From NCBI GenBank assembly GCA_018340805.1, contig JACMZG010001870.1:22988092-23052091 (forward strand): a stretch of DNA of 64,000 nucleotides, written 5' to 3'. The translations under genes were made by a program, and so were the position numbers. The notes beneath the pieces are model-generated. The model was not told the origin of the DNA, searched no databases, and saw only the letters and a program-made list of their open reading frames with translations. Positions 54,536 through 64,000 of this stretch are shown piece by piece. Every line of letters starts with the position of its first letter. The first letter of the stretch is position 1. The stretch is from Microvelia longipes (Eukaryota > Arthropoda > Insecta > Hemiptera > Veliidae).

Positions 54536-57500
54536 ATTTATATTTAACTTATTGACTTACATTTACAGATACTAGACTAAAATTATGAATAATATTTACT
54601 CACTGAAATTGATTAAATCAGTAAGTCTTAAGGTAACGAATGCGAATAATAATTTAAAAGTATACAATGGTTGCAGAATTCTAATGTACAAAGTACAATG
54701 TACAGAGTGTTCTAATTTATTTATTTACAATACATTATAAAAGTCGCTAAGGTTTCTTTGATGATATTAAAAAATTGCACTTTCTAATCCAATATCCCGG
54801 ATAACAGATAATAAGACTTGTTTGTCAAAGAGAGGGTATTTATAAAGGAAAAAATCTGATTAAAAACACGCAATATTGGTCCAGCTCTTATCCCTTTTTT
54901 GTTTTCTGATCCAGATTTTGTGTCCATGAAATTCTATTGTTCTTATAGGAATAAAATGACACGAGTAGAAGTGAAAATCCTTATGCGGGTTAAGAGAAAT
55001 AGAAAAAAAAAGTCTTATTTTTCACTTCAATATAGACACACAATCAGACAAAAGGACTTGTCTAATGAAGACGGGTCCAGTCTTTTCAATATAAGACACA
55101 AAAACATTTTTAGAGCCAACAATATAAGCTTGGGCTTTAAGCTTATACAATGAACCTTATCTTCTTTACTCCTTCGCGACCTTTTAATATCTAGCTCCAA
55201 AATAAAGAGAATCTCATACCCTACTCAATACTAGGGACTTTTCCATTCTACAAGATATTAACACTTGTGCACCATTTAATTAAATACTCTCCTTTAGCTG
55301 TTCCCTTTTAAAAAACTTTTATCCTTATTTACAAACTTCAAATATTTGTACGGTAGATGCTTTTTATTTGAAGTAATAATAATTACAAGGGAAAACAAAG
55401 TAGGAAAAGTATTTTGAGTAAATTTGAGAAAAGTTTTTGCTTCCCAACATTCCTATGGAAGAAAGGTTTGTAATTAGGGAAAAATGCTATTTCTCCTCAT
55501 TGAATTACACCGGGGAAACCTCTCGCTAATAATTATATTCAGAGAGGAAAAGAAAGAACATTTTATTAAGTCCGTTTATTGTTTTATACCTTGTATAGAA
55601 CGTCTTTAAATTACTTATTTGAACTTATATAAGCCTTTCGAGACTTAGGAGTTACTGAAATTTAAATGACCTTCACATTTGACTCATGCTTTTAATTTCG
55701 ATTAATTATATTTTAGGGATTATATGTACTTAAGTTCATGCACAATGCGGTATTTTTAATAGATCTGCTTTATTAGACTTAAAGCATGCTCCTCATAACT
55801 TCAAATAAAAGAAAATAATAACATATAAGACCCTAAGGATTTCCAAAAATCGCAGTGAAGCAATTTTAATTTAAGAAATGTTTAATATTTCAAATGCTCA
55901 CTTTGAACAACTAAATTCGTATCTAAATTTCACTTTATTGCTGATGATTAAATTTTGCTTTTGATAAATGACTTGCTCCAAAAACTAGTAGAAACAACTA
56001 TAATAAACTTTAAGCAGTAGAAACAACTTGTTCTTTTTATAGTCGAGTCAACTAGCTTATTGAAGTTTGTTTGGTTCTAAATTTATTACCAAGTCGATAT
56101 TTCTAAACGACTTTTGTTTCTTTATTTTAAAGAAACATTTCTTACGATAATTCAAATTGCATTTAACCTGCATTCTTATGTGATAGAAAGCCATAACGGC
56201 TTTATAATTTTAAGCATATTAATTACCAAAACATTAATAATATAAAGTTCAGCTCCCTTCTTTATCCATGCCCTTTTCTCTTTTTTTCTTTCTAGACAAG
56301 ACCTGAGATTTAATAAATAATTATGAATAAAATCAGTGAGGACCAATATTTTTTTTTATAAGAAACGGTAAATATAGTAGATTATTTTACGACGAGGTAA
56401 AGTGACATTTAATGGTAGCAGAATTTTGTTTATTGACAAGTGATGGCGAGTATTATTTTTTGAGAGCGCATTAAACCTCACCGTTTATACTAATTTTTAA
56501 TAAAACAAATCAAATAACCACAGTGTTTTCAAGAAGAAATGAATTAAGAATTGTTATAAAAACAAATAAATTTTGTTTAAATACTTGAAATCGAACAAGT
56601 CACAACTTTCATTCTTCTTTATCTTCTTAGATTATAAGTGAAACTTAATATCTGTCAAGGTGAAACTTACACTGCTTAATAAAGCAATAAAAGTACTTTT
56701 GTTTCCTTGGCCATGAAATTGTACCAATTTTTCGAGTCCGCGAAGTAAAAAAGGTATATTATGTTACAAGACTGTGATATATATTTATATATATTTTTTA
56801 TTATATATTTACTGTCGAGCGAAATGAGACAGTAAAAAGAGGCGAGGTAAAAATCCAATTTCCAATCGTGTAGCATATACTATTTTATGTCGGGCCTAGT
56901 AATAGTAAACAACTATTCAGAAGAAAATCCGAAAAGAAGAAAATTTTCCGGTGCAGTTCATTCGATCGCTCGTTAGCCAAAAGCTCAATTCTGGCGGCGA
57001 ATTTTCAATGTCTGAATCACTATCCACGATTTGTTTGTGTTAATAACAATAATTAATAATTAAATAATTAATAATAAATAAACAAAAGAAGAACAAGGAA
57101 GGTTATATCATAACCTTCTTGTAAACTACTAGTTGACATTTGAGGAACTTCACCAGACAGTATCGCAGTTAATTACAGTCACCGAAACTGTCGCAGTATG
57201 TAAACAACTCATTTTACGAACTTTTGTGTGGATGTAAAGTGCCTTCTTTACAGCCACCCAAAAAAATTAATGATTTTTTAAAGCTCACATTTATGCGTCT
57301 TTTAAATGATTTTTGTATAAATTTAATTGAGATGATGACCAAAATTTAATTATACAGCACTTTTAAATAATTTAAAAATAAAGAATCATTACCTAACATA
57401 ATTATAGTATAATAAGGCATATAATTATGAGGCATAAAGCAATGTTTGCTTTATGGGGTTTTGGTTCTTCTTTGAGAAAATATTATATCTGTTTCTATGC

Positions 57501-58479
57501 TTAAAGTTTTTTTTCAAACATTAAGTAAAGCAAAATCTTTTACAACGAATTCTATCCTTAAAGACTGACATCATAGCCGAGGCTGAAAACCTCAGAACTA
57601 CTGTGCCGACATTAAGTACTTACACAATCCATGCTTAAGATAATGAAATGAAGGTAATCATATAAACTCTTGGCAAATGCAAAATATCATTTTTCTGGAC
57701 TATTATTTGATCTGATATGATGTAGTCGCAAACAACTCTTTAACTAATTGACCCTTCCAATCTTTTACTATGGGAAATAAACACAGATTTTCAGGGATTA
57801 GCCTTTTTTATAAATAGAATAAGGGCTCTTGTGTATGAAGGGATTGAGAAAAAGCTCGTAAAAAACTACCCTATACAATCAATCTCTTTATAATCCCATC
57901 GGTTTTTTGCTCAAAATGAAAAATTCTGTAAACTCTGTGGGTTACCGTAAAACTGGACCAACTTTCCACCCCCAGTCTTCCTCCAATTCCAAATATTCTG
58001 GTGAAAAATCACCCTCTTTCTACTGGAATGTAGCTTCGATAACAGTAATTCTTTGGTATAGCTAACTCGAAAACCTTTACCCCACCAGAAAATATCAAAT
58101 AAATCTTAAAATATACCGTAAAAAAAGAAGATTAAAAAAACTTTTTTTCCAATAACAAAGATATACATGCGGTGGAAATTTTGCAAGTGCTTACTTACTC
58201 CCCCAATTTCTACCCCATTTGTGGTTTACTTCAATAAAGATTTAGTACGTACTAAACTTATTACACAATTTTAGTTGGGCCACCTGCGTACTTTAAATTA
58301 ATTGCCATTTAAAAAAACAAATATTTTTAATCTAAAAAGTCTAGAAGGACTTTATCTCACAAATTAATATCTAAAATTAATGTAGATAATAAGTAAATTT
58401 ACAAATAAAACTAAAATTGAAAGTATTAGTAAAGTCGATTTTCAATAAAAAAGAACATGTCGTTTGTTTACTTTATTTT
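54536..58479. other. Long unassigned AT-rich stretch
   Basis: No gene, RNA or repeat family recognised. The basic 84-codon plus frame at 54899-55153 and the 66-codon minus frame at 56676-56876 have no motif. A small hairpin (AAGGTTATATCATAACCTT) lies at 57098-57116. Confidence 0.35.
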
Positions 58480-58937
58480 TTTACCTTTCCTTATTTATAC
58501 TGAAGGTATACAGGAAAAGTATTGTTTTTGCAAAAATTACCAAGCCAGGATATCACCGGAATTATCTGTTTCAGGCAATTAAACGGTGGATAGTTTTCAT
58601 AAAGTTGTCTTTCTATGTATGTATGTGTGTGTGTTTTATCATCCTAGCTCCCAGATCATTTATGCTAGAGTGTTGAAAATTTGTACAAAAATCAGTCAAT
58701 AGCTGTAATGCTGCTATCCGGAAAATATTTTTTTTGACGTCCTTAAATGCCTATAATGACAGAAGAAAAAAATTCAAAAATCATAAACGCAAAAAATGTT
58801 GCGATCGGGTTTAGATTTTACACCTATTTAGCAATGTATAACAAGAGTGCTTAGTATAATCAGCATTAGTTCAATTTTATCAAATGACTGGTGAGCGTTT
58901 TTTAAAACGTTGTAAAATCGGAAAACAATCCAATTAA

Positions 58938-59422
58938 TAACTTTAGATCTTTTTTGGACTGTTTTAAATTGTGATATCAATTAAATTAACGAAGACTTCA
59001 GTCCTTTTTTATTAAAATTTATTCAAAATAAATTCTCGAAGAGCTTTCGCCCTTCGTGAATTTACATACATACATACAGAATCACATACAGACAAAAGGA
59101 TATTTTTAGAAATGCTCTATATAAAAGCTGACAGACAGTATGAACAAAAAACAAGACATTAACAATCTTAGCAGTATTTATTATAATATTATCTTAAATT
59201 CTTAATTTTTCCTTTACCTTTTTCTAATTTCATTTAAAATTTATTTACTTATTTAGGACACGTGACATAAAAACATTCAGATTTTATTAATTTTCAAACT
59301 TTCTCATTTTGTCATTTTAAGAACTGAAGAAGCTCAGGATCCCTGGGCGAAAGCTCTTTGTGAATTTATTTTGAATAAATTTTAATAAAAAGGACTGAAG
59401 TCTTCGTTAATTTAATTGATAT
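58938..59422 (+). mobile_element. 485-bp non-autonomous Penelope-type foldback
   Basis: Arms 58974-59052 and 59345-59422 are inverted (GGGCGAAAGCTC, GAATTTATTTTGAATAAATT, GGACTGAAGTCTTCGTTAAT). It is flanked by AACAATCCAATTAA at 58924-58937 and AACAATCCAAATTAA at 59423-59437, a target duplication of about 14 bp that the uninterrupted repeat copies have once. No protein. Arm layout and the hammerhead-like core next to the right arm resemble Penelope-like element termini; it would need an enzyme in trans. Confidence 0.7.
59324..59356 (+). ncRNA. Hammerhead-ribozyme-like core
   Basis: CTGAAGA (the CUGANGA box) at 59324-59330, an A, then a 7-bp stem II GCTCAGG/CCTGGGC (59332-59348, loop ATC), then GAAA at 59349-59352 and GCTC. 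All invariant core residues of a hammerhead are present; the extra A before stem II is a usual variant in Penelope-type versions as I recall them. Stem III and a cleavage triplet I could not fix by eye. Known role in the family: self-cleavage of the element RNA. Confidence 0.55.
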
Positions 59423-59525
59423 AACAATCCAAATTAAGTTAAATTTTGGTACAAGTGTAGACCATTTCGCAGTAAATAGTACACAATGTTTCATTTTAAT
59501 ACAAGTATATCTAAAGTTTGTTTTG

Positions 59526-59586
59526 ATCATTAAAGTTAAGCAGCATCAAGTGTAGTCAGGGCCCGGCTGGGATCACTGGGAATGAA
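59526..59586 (+). repeat. 5S rRNA-like module in copy I
   Basis: GATCATTAAAGTTAAGCAGC, then ATCAAGTGTAGTCAGGGCCC, then GGCTGGGATCACTGGGAATG. AAGTTAAGCAGCATC is an exact match to the 5S box A region; the box C half is rearranged (GGGATCACTGGGAAT). Confidence 0.78.
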
Positions 59587-59696
59587 ACGGAAGTATTTAT
59601 TATCTGAGGACGAGCGAAGCGAGTCCGAAGTCGAGAGAATGAGCGTTGTGAATACGATGAAACGAGGAAAAGTTCCGAGTACCCCCGTACCCAATT

Positions 59697-59775
<79 letters not shown>
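59697..59775. repeat. (TA)n microsatellite
   Basis: TA repeats abutting the end of 5S-module copy I. Long Ile-Tyr open frames on both strands here are artefacts. Confidence 0.95.
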
Positions 59776-59778
<3 letters not shown>

Positions 59779-60038
59779 AAAACTTTTTTTGTTTGCCAAT
59801 AAGTACACAAAAATGTACAATAGCTTGATGTCAAATATTTGAATAAAATACATCAAATAATTAGAATATACCTAACAATGCATGACGTAATTATTTATTT
59901 TATTTTAATCTCTGATAAATTGAAAATGGGTTTTCTATGAGCAATTCTTTGCCTTTTGATTTAAACATTTTATTTCAGCAATATCTTTCAATTCTAGTGG
60001 TACAGAGTTGTACAATAATACCCCTGAGTAATCTGAAC

Positions 60039-60770
60039 TTAATTTGTGGATTTATGTAGGTTTATTCTTAATACATTTTTACTTCTGGTATTATAGTGGT
60101 GCTCATCCCCATTTTTGTATAATTGCCAGAATTTCTTTACTTGAACTAGCTGGTTTAATATACATACATGCCTGGTATTGTCGAGCTTTAAATTTCCTAA
60201 ATAATGTCTTGCAGGGTTTCCTGGGTGGAAAGTTGCATATGCATCTAAGTATTTTCTTTTGAATGATACCCTATATAACTTTGACTTGACAAGTCTATTA
60301 TAAACCTGTAGCAGCTCTATTTCAGTTAAAAAAATTAAAAGCTCCGTGATTACGTAGTAGCTTGAGTTTCTTGTTTGTCTCTGCAATTTGATTCACCTAG
60401 CTTATTTTTATCTATTTTTACTCCTAATAAGTTAGTCGTTTTACATTCAGCAACTTTTTTGTCATTATATTTAAAATTTAAATTATCATTTACTCTGTTC
60501 CCATTTACCCTATTTACTGTTCGAATAAATTCTGTTTTAGATCCATTTAGCTTTAATCTATTTAATCTTATCCACCTTGCTAGATGTTTTAGGGCCATAT
60601 TAGCGTTTTTTCCAGTATGTCATCATTTGAACCTATAAAAACCATAGTTACATCATTTGCTTATAGATTAATTTTATTAGACTTAATGGTCTTTGTAAGG
60701 TCATTAATATATATAAGGAACAACAAACGTTCAAGTAAAGACCCTTGTGGTACCCCTAACCAATCTTTTA
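60039..60770 (-). pseudogene. Non-LTR retrotransposon (LINE) reverse transcriptase, 3' part
   Basis: Minus strand, several frames. 60755-60694 encodes GVPQGSLLERLLFLIYINDL, the RT palm motif of non-LTR elements. The catalytic YADD site is degraded (a stop and ANDV at about 60662-60650). 60598-60350 reads HLARWIRLNRLKLNGSKTEF and NLLGVKIDKNKL, the RT thumb region. 60386-60039 reads LLQVYNRLVKSKLYRVSF and ends HHYNTRSKNVLRINLHKS, a C-terminus common in Jockey/CR1-like elements. Frame changes and stops show it is inactive; the endonuclease and 5' end are not recognised upstream. Confidence 0.88.
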
Positions 60771-60859
60771 GGTTCAGACTTAATTTCCCCTATATCATTT
60801 TTAATAACTACTGCATGAGTTCTATTTTAAAAATAATATTTTACTAGTTCCCACGCTTA

Positions 60860-60955
60860 TACCTTATCAGATATCTTATACCTTATCACTAGTTCCATAT
60901 CTTATACCTTATAAGATATTAGGTATAATATCTTATACCTAATCTGTTTAGTTTC
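60860..60955. repeat. ATCTTATACCTTAT tandem/palindromic block
   Basis: The word ATCTTATACCTTAT and its inverse ATAAGATATTAGGTAT alternate over about 90 bp. It is a local slippage product with dyad symmetry, directly upstream of the RT fragment. Confidence 0.7.
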
Positions 60956-62485
60956 TTCAGCAGTACTTGATAATCCGGTTGACCATCAAGTACTACTGAC
61001 TTGGTTAGTCAAGAGCCTTGCTTAAATTATAGTTATAGATCTTACAATACTATCTGCTACTTATTTGATTCTTTTATTATTTAAGTAATATATATCATTA
61101 GTGTTAGAATTTTTTAAGTTTTTTATTTTATAAATTTCCCTCTCTATTTTTTTTTTATAAATTATAAAATTCCTCTCAGTAAACTTATAGAGTTTTTCCA
61201 CCCGTAAACTAAGAAAAATAGAGTTTTCCACCCGATCTGTTGGACTAATATAGCCATTGATTTCTTTATTCGTAACAGAGACAAGGTTAACCCCAGATAT
61301 ACATACATTCACATATACATATATATGTGTGAATAAAACCAACATGTTGTTTTTTACATTCTTATGATAGTTACTAATAAAATAAAAAAATTACATACAT
61401 TATTTTTAATTTGATATTTACTTAACATTTAAGATATTTTTGGCATTTTATATTGAATAATACAACAATTATCGTTACTAATATTAGAGTTAATAGTGTT
61501 TCATTGGCTTGAGAAGTCTGGTAAGAAAAAGAATCCAGTGTGAATTATAGTCTGACAGGATTTTATACATAAAAATTATATTCTCGGACTATAATTAACT
61601 AACTACAGCCTTTCAAAACTACTAAAGAGTAGTACTGACTTTGGTATAATTCCGAATAGCAATAATACATAAAATATATAAAAATGGTTTTATTTTCCGT
61701 TGATTTTATCACTTCTTGTTTCACAAAGGTTGTCTATGTAGAAAATTACAAGAGTCTAAGGTAACTAGTTGTCTCTAAGCATCTATTAATACTTAAAATT
61801 GTAGGTCATTAAAGTTTTTGATAACCAATAAAATTAAGAGGCAAAATAAAAATATCCTTGGTTTCCAGCTAGAGATCACAATTTAGCAAAAGGGAAATAC
61901 TACATAGATGTACGGGTGATTTTTCATTCCATTCTTGACATTTTCATAAAAAATGTTTAATGGGACATTTACAAATAAAATTTAATTGGACCATGTTAAG
62001 GATTTTGTTAAAAAAAAAGTCGGAAAATATTGTGTATATAGGGAGTATAATGCCTCTTTATACGGCAAGTTAGGAATAATGCCCTTTTTTAAAAGCAGGA
62101 TAACCTACCTCGGGGAAAAAAGGCTGGCCTCACTTTTCATTAAATAATTAATACGAAAAGCTTACAGTACTGCTTCTTTCACAGCATGGATTTTGACCCG
62201 TCTTTAGAAATTATAAAAAAAAGGTTATGATTAGTGGCACAGCTTTTCATTTCATTTACACCCTAATTATTTTTCTTCATAATAATAAAAACTTTTATAA
62301 CCTGTATCAATTAAAAGTAAATGTAAACAATTAATTACTTTTTATTGTATAAATAAAAGTTGTTAAGAAAATATGACAAAATTAACGTTTTTAAGCGTTT
62401 TTAGCGAAATTTAAAAGATTGTTGTGCTAATGAGGCATATTTCCGCATGACAGAGGCAGAAAGAGAAATAGAAGGAATCGGTGTA
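60956..62485. other. Unassigned AT-rich sequence
   Basis: No gene supported. The minus frame 61061-61345 (94 codons, Lys/Asn/Ile rich) begins in a CATATATATGTG palindrome and shows no motif. Confidence 0.35.
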
Positions 62486-62487
62486 TG

Positions 62488-62548
<61 letters not shown>

Positions 62549-62572
62549 CGTATATATATATATTATATATAC
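62486..62572. repeat. (TA)n microsatellite
   Basis: GTATGTATGTA then TA repeats with ACG interruptions near 62548 and 62571. Confidence 0.94.
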
Positions 62573-62786
62573 GCTGAACTGTGGAGTAAATTATTTAAAT
62601 ATAAACAACAGTCTCTCCACTAATGTAAACTTTATTTACATAGCCGGCTTTTAACTGTAAATAGCCATTGTCAGTGCCTACAACAATGTAAGAATAAATA
62701 AAATAATAATATAACAATACAACCAAAATAAAGATCGCTTTGTAAAGATCCTAAAGATGAATCTCTAGGATCCTATAGATGGATCT

Positions 62787-63010
62787 TTAGCTATGGCCGG
62801 GAAATCTGGTGTCTACACGATCAAATGCGAGGAGTGTGGTTTATGTTACACAGAGCAGACCGAGAGACGGTGTATCACCAGGTTTGCCGAACACTTGTCT
62901 CAAAAACAAGTAGTTTTTATAAGCACATTACTGAAGAGAATCATGCTACAGGAGCGCATGAAGTTGCTCTTTTGCATGTGCTGCCTATCCTGCATGTGAA
63001 GTAGGATGAC
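62787..63010 (+). pseudogene. GIY-YIG endonuclease remnant (Penelope-like)
   Basis: The plus frame starts GKSGVYTIKCEECGLCYTEQ (about 62796-62855) then RRCITRFAEHLSQKQ. GVYTI...CYTEQT corresponds to the GIY...YIG core of the C-terminal nuclease of Penelope-like elements, with the second motif changed (YTE for YIG); R and H residues of the next helix (ITRFAEH) are kept. Soon after, the frame loses resemblance (frame change near 62913). No RT motif is found upstream. Confidence 0.75.
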
Positions 63011-63303
63011 CTCTTAGGAAAGTCTGGAGATCCTGAGAAATAAAGAGAATCTAGGAGACAAGTTACTCAATAAAACGGGGGAAATGGGGGCGGTGTCTGT
63101 AGTCATGCGAACGCTGACTAACGCTCCTAGGCCCCCAGTCAGATTTAAACCTCTGTCTCAAATGAAACCAATTGTTTAATTTTTAACGTTTTCTTTCGCA
63201 CCTCTCCGGTATGTTCTTTTTTGTTTTAATTTATTTGTCTTTCTTTTTTTTTGTTGTATTGTTATATTATTACTTTATTTATCTTTTACATTGTTTGTAA
63301 GCA

Positions 63304-63331
63304 CTGATGATGGCTGTTTACAGTTGAAAGC
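63304..63331 (+). ncRNA. Hammerhead-like core in the right arm
   Basis: CTGATGA at 63304-63310, stem II candidate GGCTG/CAGTT (two G-U pairs) with loop TTTA, then GAAA at 63326-63329 and GCTGGC. The first stem-adjacent pair is U-U. The left arm has the same region as CTGACAA...AAAA on the minus strand, so it has decayed faster. A plausible but weak hammerhead. Confidence 0.42.
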
Positions 63332-63382
63332 TGGCTATGTAAATAAATTTTACATTTAGAGGAGAGACTGTTGTTTATATTT

Positions 63383-64000
63383 TATATAGCAATATTTTTC
63401 TAGGAGTACAACCACTGGCAGAGGTACAATACAAATATCTGTCACTTAAAACATTTTGGTCCATCAGGGTATTGACAATGCAAAAACAAGCTTAGAGAGA
63501 ACGCATCCACTATGTTTTTAGTTGCTATTCAACTTGAAAAAATCTTTTGTAATAATTAAAATGCATAAAATGAAAAGCATAGCCTTGACAGAAAACCTCA
63601 GACATCCGGTGCCGAAATCTCGCACACAGTTTATGCATCCAAAGTCGGGAATTCATAAAAAAATAAACAATCGGGTCGGGAAGATAAAAAGGAACTGTAA
63701 TAACGAAGAATACAATGCAAATTAATTTTAACGCATTCACATCAAAAGTTAGTAAAAACAGCAATTTTTTACGAAAAAAAATTGTCGTTCAAAGTCGGGT
63801 TAAAAATGTTAAATTTATTTGTAGTCTAGTCATCTAAAGTTTACTATAAAGAACATACTTTAATGAATTGTCAATTGCTTTATTTGCATAACACGTATTT
63901 ATATCGTTACATTGCACTTTCCCATACGAATTTCTCGCTTCCCTATTTCGTCAATAGAGAGGAAAGAATTGATTTGACTAATTACAACTTGGAAACAAAC
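63383..64000. other. Unassigned sequence to the window end
   Basis: Two shadow frames at 63522-63764 carry no motif. A faint similarity (GAAAACCTCAG...GTGCCGA) links 63590-63615 with 57578-57608; I cannot assign it to a family. Confidence 0.35.

Larger units (their letters stand above)
58480..59696 (+). repeat. 5S-module dispersed repeat, copy I, split by a nested element
   Basis: Left half 58480-58937: TTCCTTATTTATACTGAAGG, CCGGAATTATCTGTTTCAGG, TGTGTGTGTGTTTTATCATC and TTTATGCTAGAGTGTTGAAA blocks. Right half 59423-59696: AAATTTTGGTACAAGTG, the 5S-like segment (59526-59586), CTGAGGACGAGCGAAGCGAG, and TTCCGAGTACCCCCGTACCC at the end, then a (TA)n array. Removing 58938-59422 restores the order seen in copies A, G and H. 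Confidence 0.85.
62598..63382 (+). mobile_element. Penelope-like fragment with inverted terminal arms
   Basis: Arms 62598-62691 and 63286-63382 are inverted: ATATAAACAACAGTCTCTCC, TTTATTTACATAGCC-GCTTT and CAACAATGTAA pair with ACATTGTTTGTAAGCACTGA, AAGCTGGCTATGTAAATAAA and GGAGAGACTGTTGTTTATAT. Between them is a GIY-YIG remnant. Penelope-like elements often carry terminal repeats in inverted orientation. Length 785 bp, so the RT part is deleted. Confidence 0.8.

Noticed and set aside
57571..57611. Repeat pair with 63582-63620 (AAAACCTCAG ... GTGCCGA)
   Set aside because: Similarity is short and interrupted; could be chance.
60044..60847. Plus-strand frames opposite the LINE fragment
   Set aside because: Antisense to the RT reading frames, which have clear GVPQGS and thumb motifs.

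Overview
This window is eukaryotic, very AT-rich, non-coding and built largely of repeats. I see no host gene that I can support: every open frame longer than about 60 codons is a transposon fragment, a read-through of a (TA)n array, or has no recognisable content. The transposon set (an irritans/cecropia-type mariner, Penelope-like elements, a Ty3/gypsy element, a non-LTR retrotransposon, PIF/Harbinger-like and other foldback MITEs, long (TA)n arrays) fits a repeat-rich invertebrate, most likely an arthropod. The species cannot be fixed from the sequence, and I treat the window as intergenic or giant-intron DNA.

Layout. 0-9.5 kb: a foldback element (661-914), a first copy of a dispersed repeat family carrying a 5S rRNA-like module (2016-2747), Harbinger-like and long-TIR MITEs (3028-4176), a 33-bp minisatellite (5097-5530), then a quiet stretch. 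9.5-16 kb: palindromic MITEs and several 5S-module repeats. 16-22 kb: a foldback with a third arm copy, an internally deleted mariner with intact TIRs and TA duplication (17201-18152), a 504-bp palindromic MITE and a long repeat with tRNA-like motifs. 22-27 kb: a Penelope-like element (RT YVDD to GIY-YIG) cut by a second copy of that MITE. 30.9-36.7 kb: a nest made of an old gypsy integrase tail, a young complete-length gypsy element (31220-35568; 152-bp LTRs that read as identical; 5-bp target duplication GGTGC; PBS and PPT visible) and a 1149-bp TTA-flanked TIR element. 37-48 kb: small MITEs, two more 5S-module copies (one with a MITE inside) and a 1050-bp long-TIR MITE. 48-64 kb: mostly quiet AT-rich sequence, a 5S-module repeat split by a 485-bp foldback with a hammerhead-like core, a degraded non-LTR RT, and a second Penelope-like fragment (GIY-YIG between inverted arms, again with a hammerhead-like core).

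The most interesting signals are: (1) the roughly 700-bp repeat family whose 5S rRNA-like segment is internal, not at the 5' end as in ordinary 5S-derived SINEs; (2) hammerhead-ribozyme-like cores at the outer arms of Penelope-type inverted-arm elements; (3) a gypsy element with indistinguishable LTRs but a pol broken by many frame changes, which points to assembly indels or to a copy mobilised in trans. Coordinates of repeat ends are read by eye and may be off by several bases.
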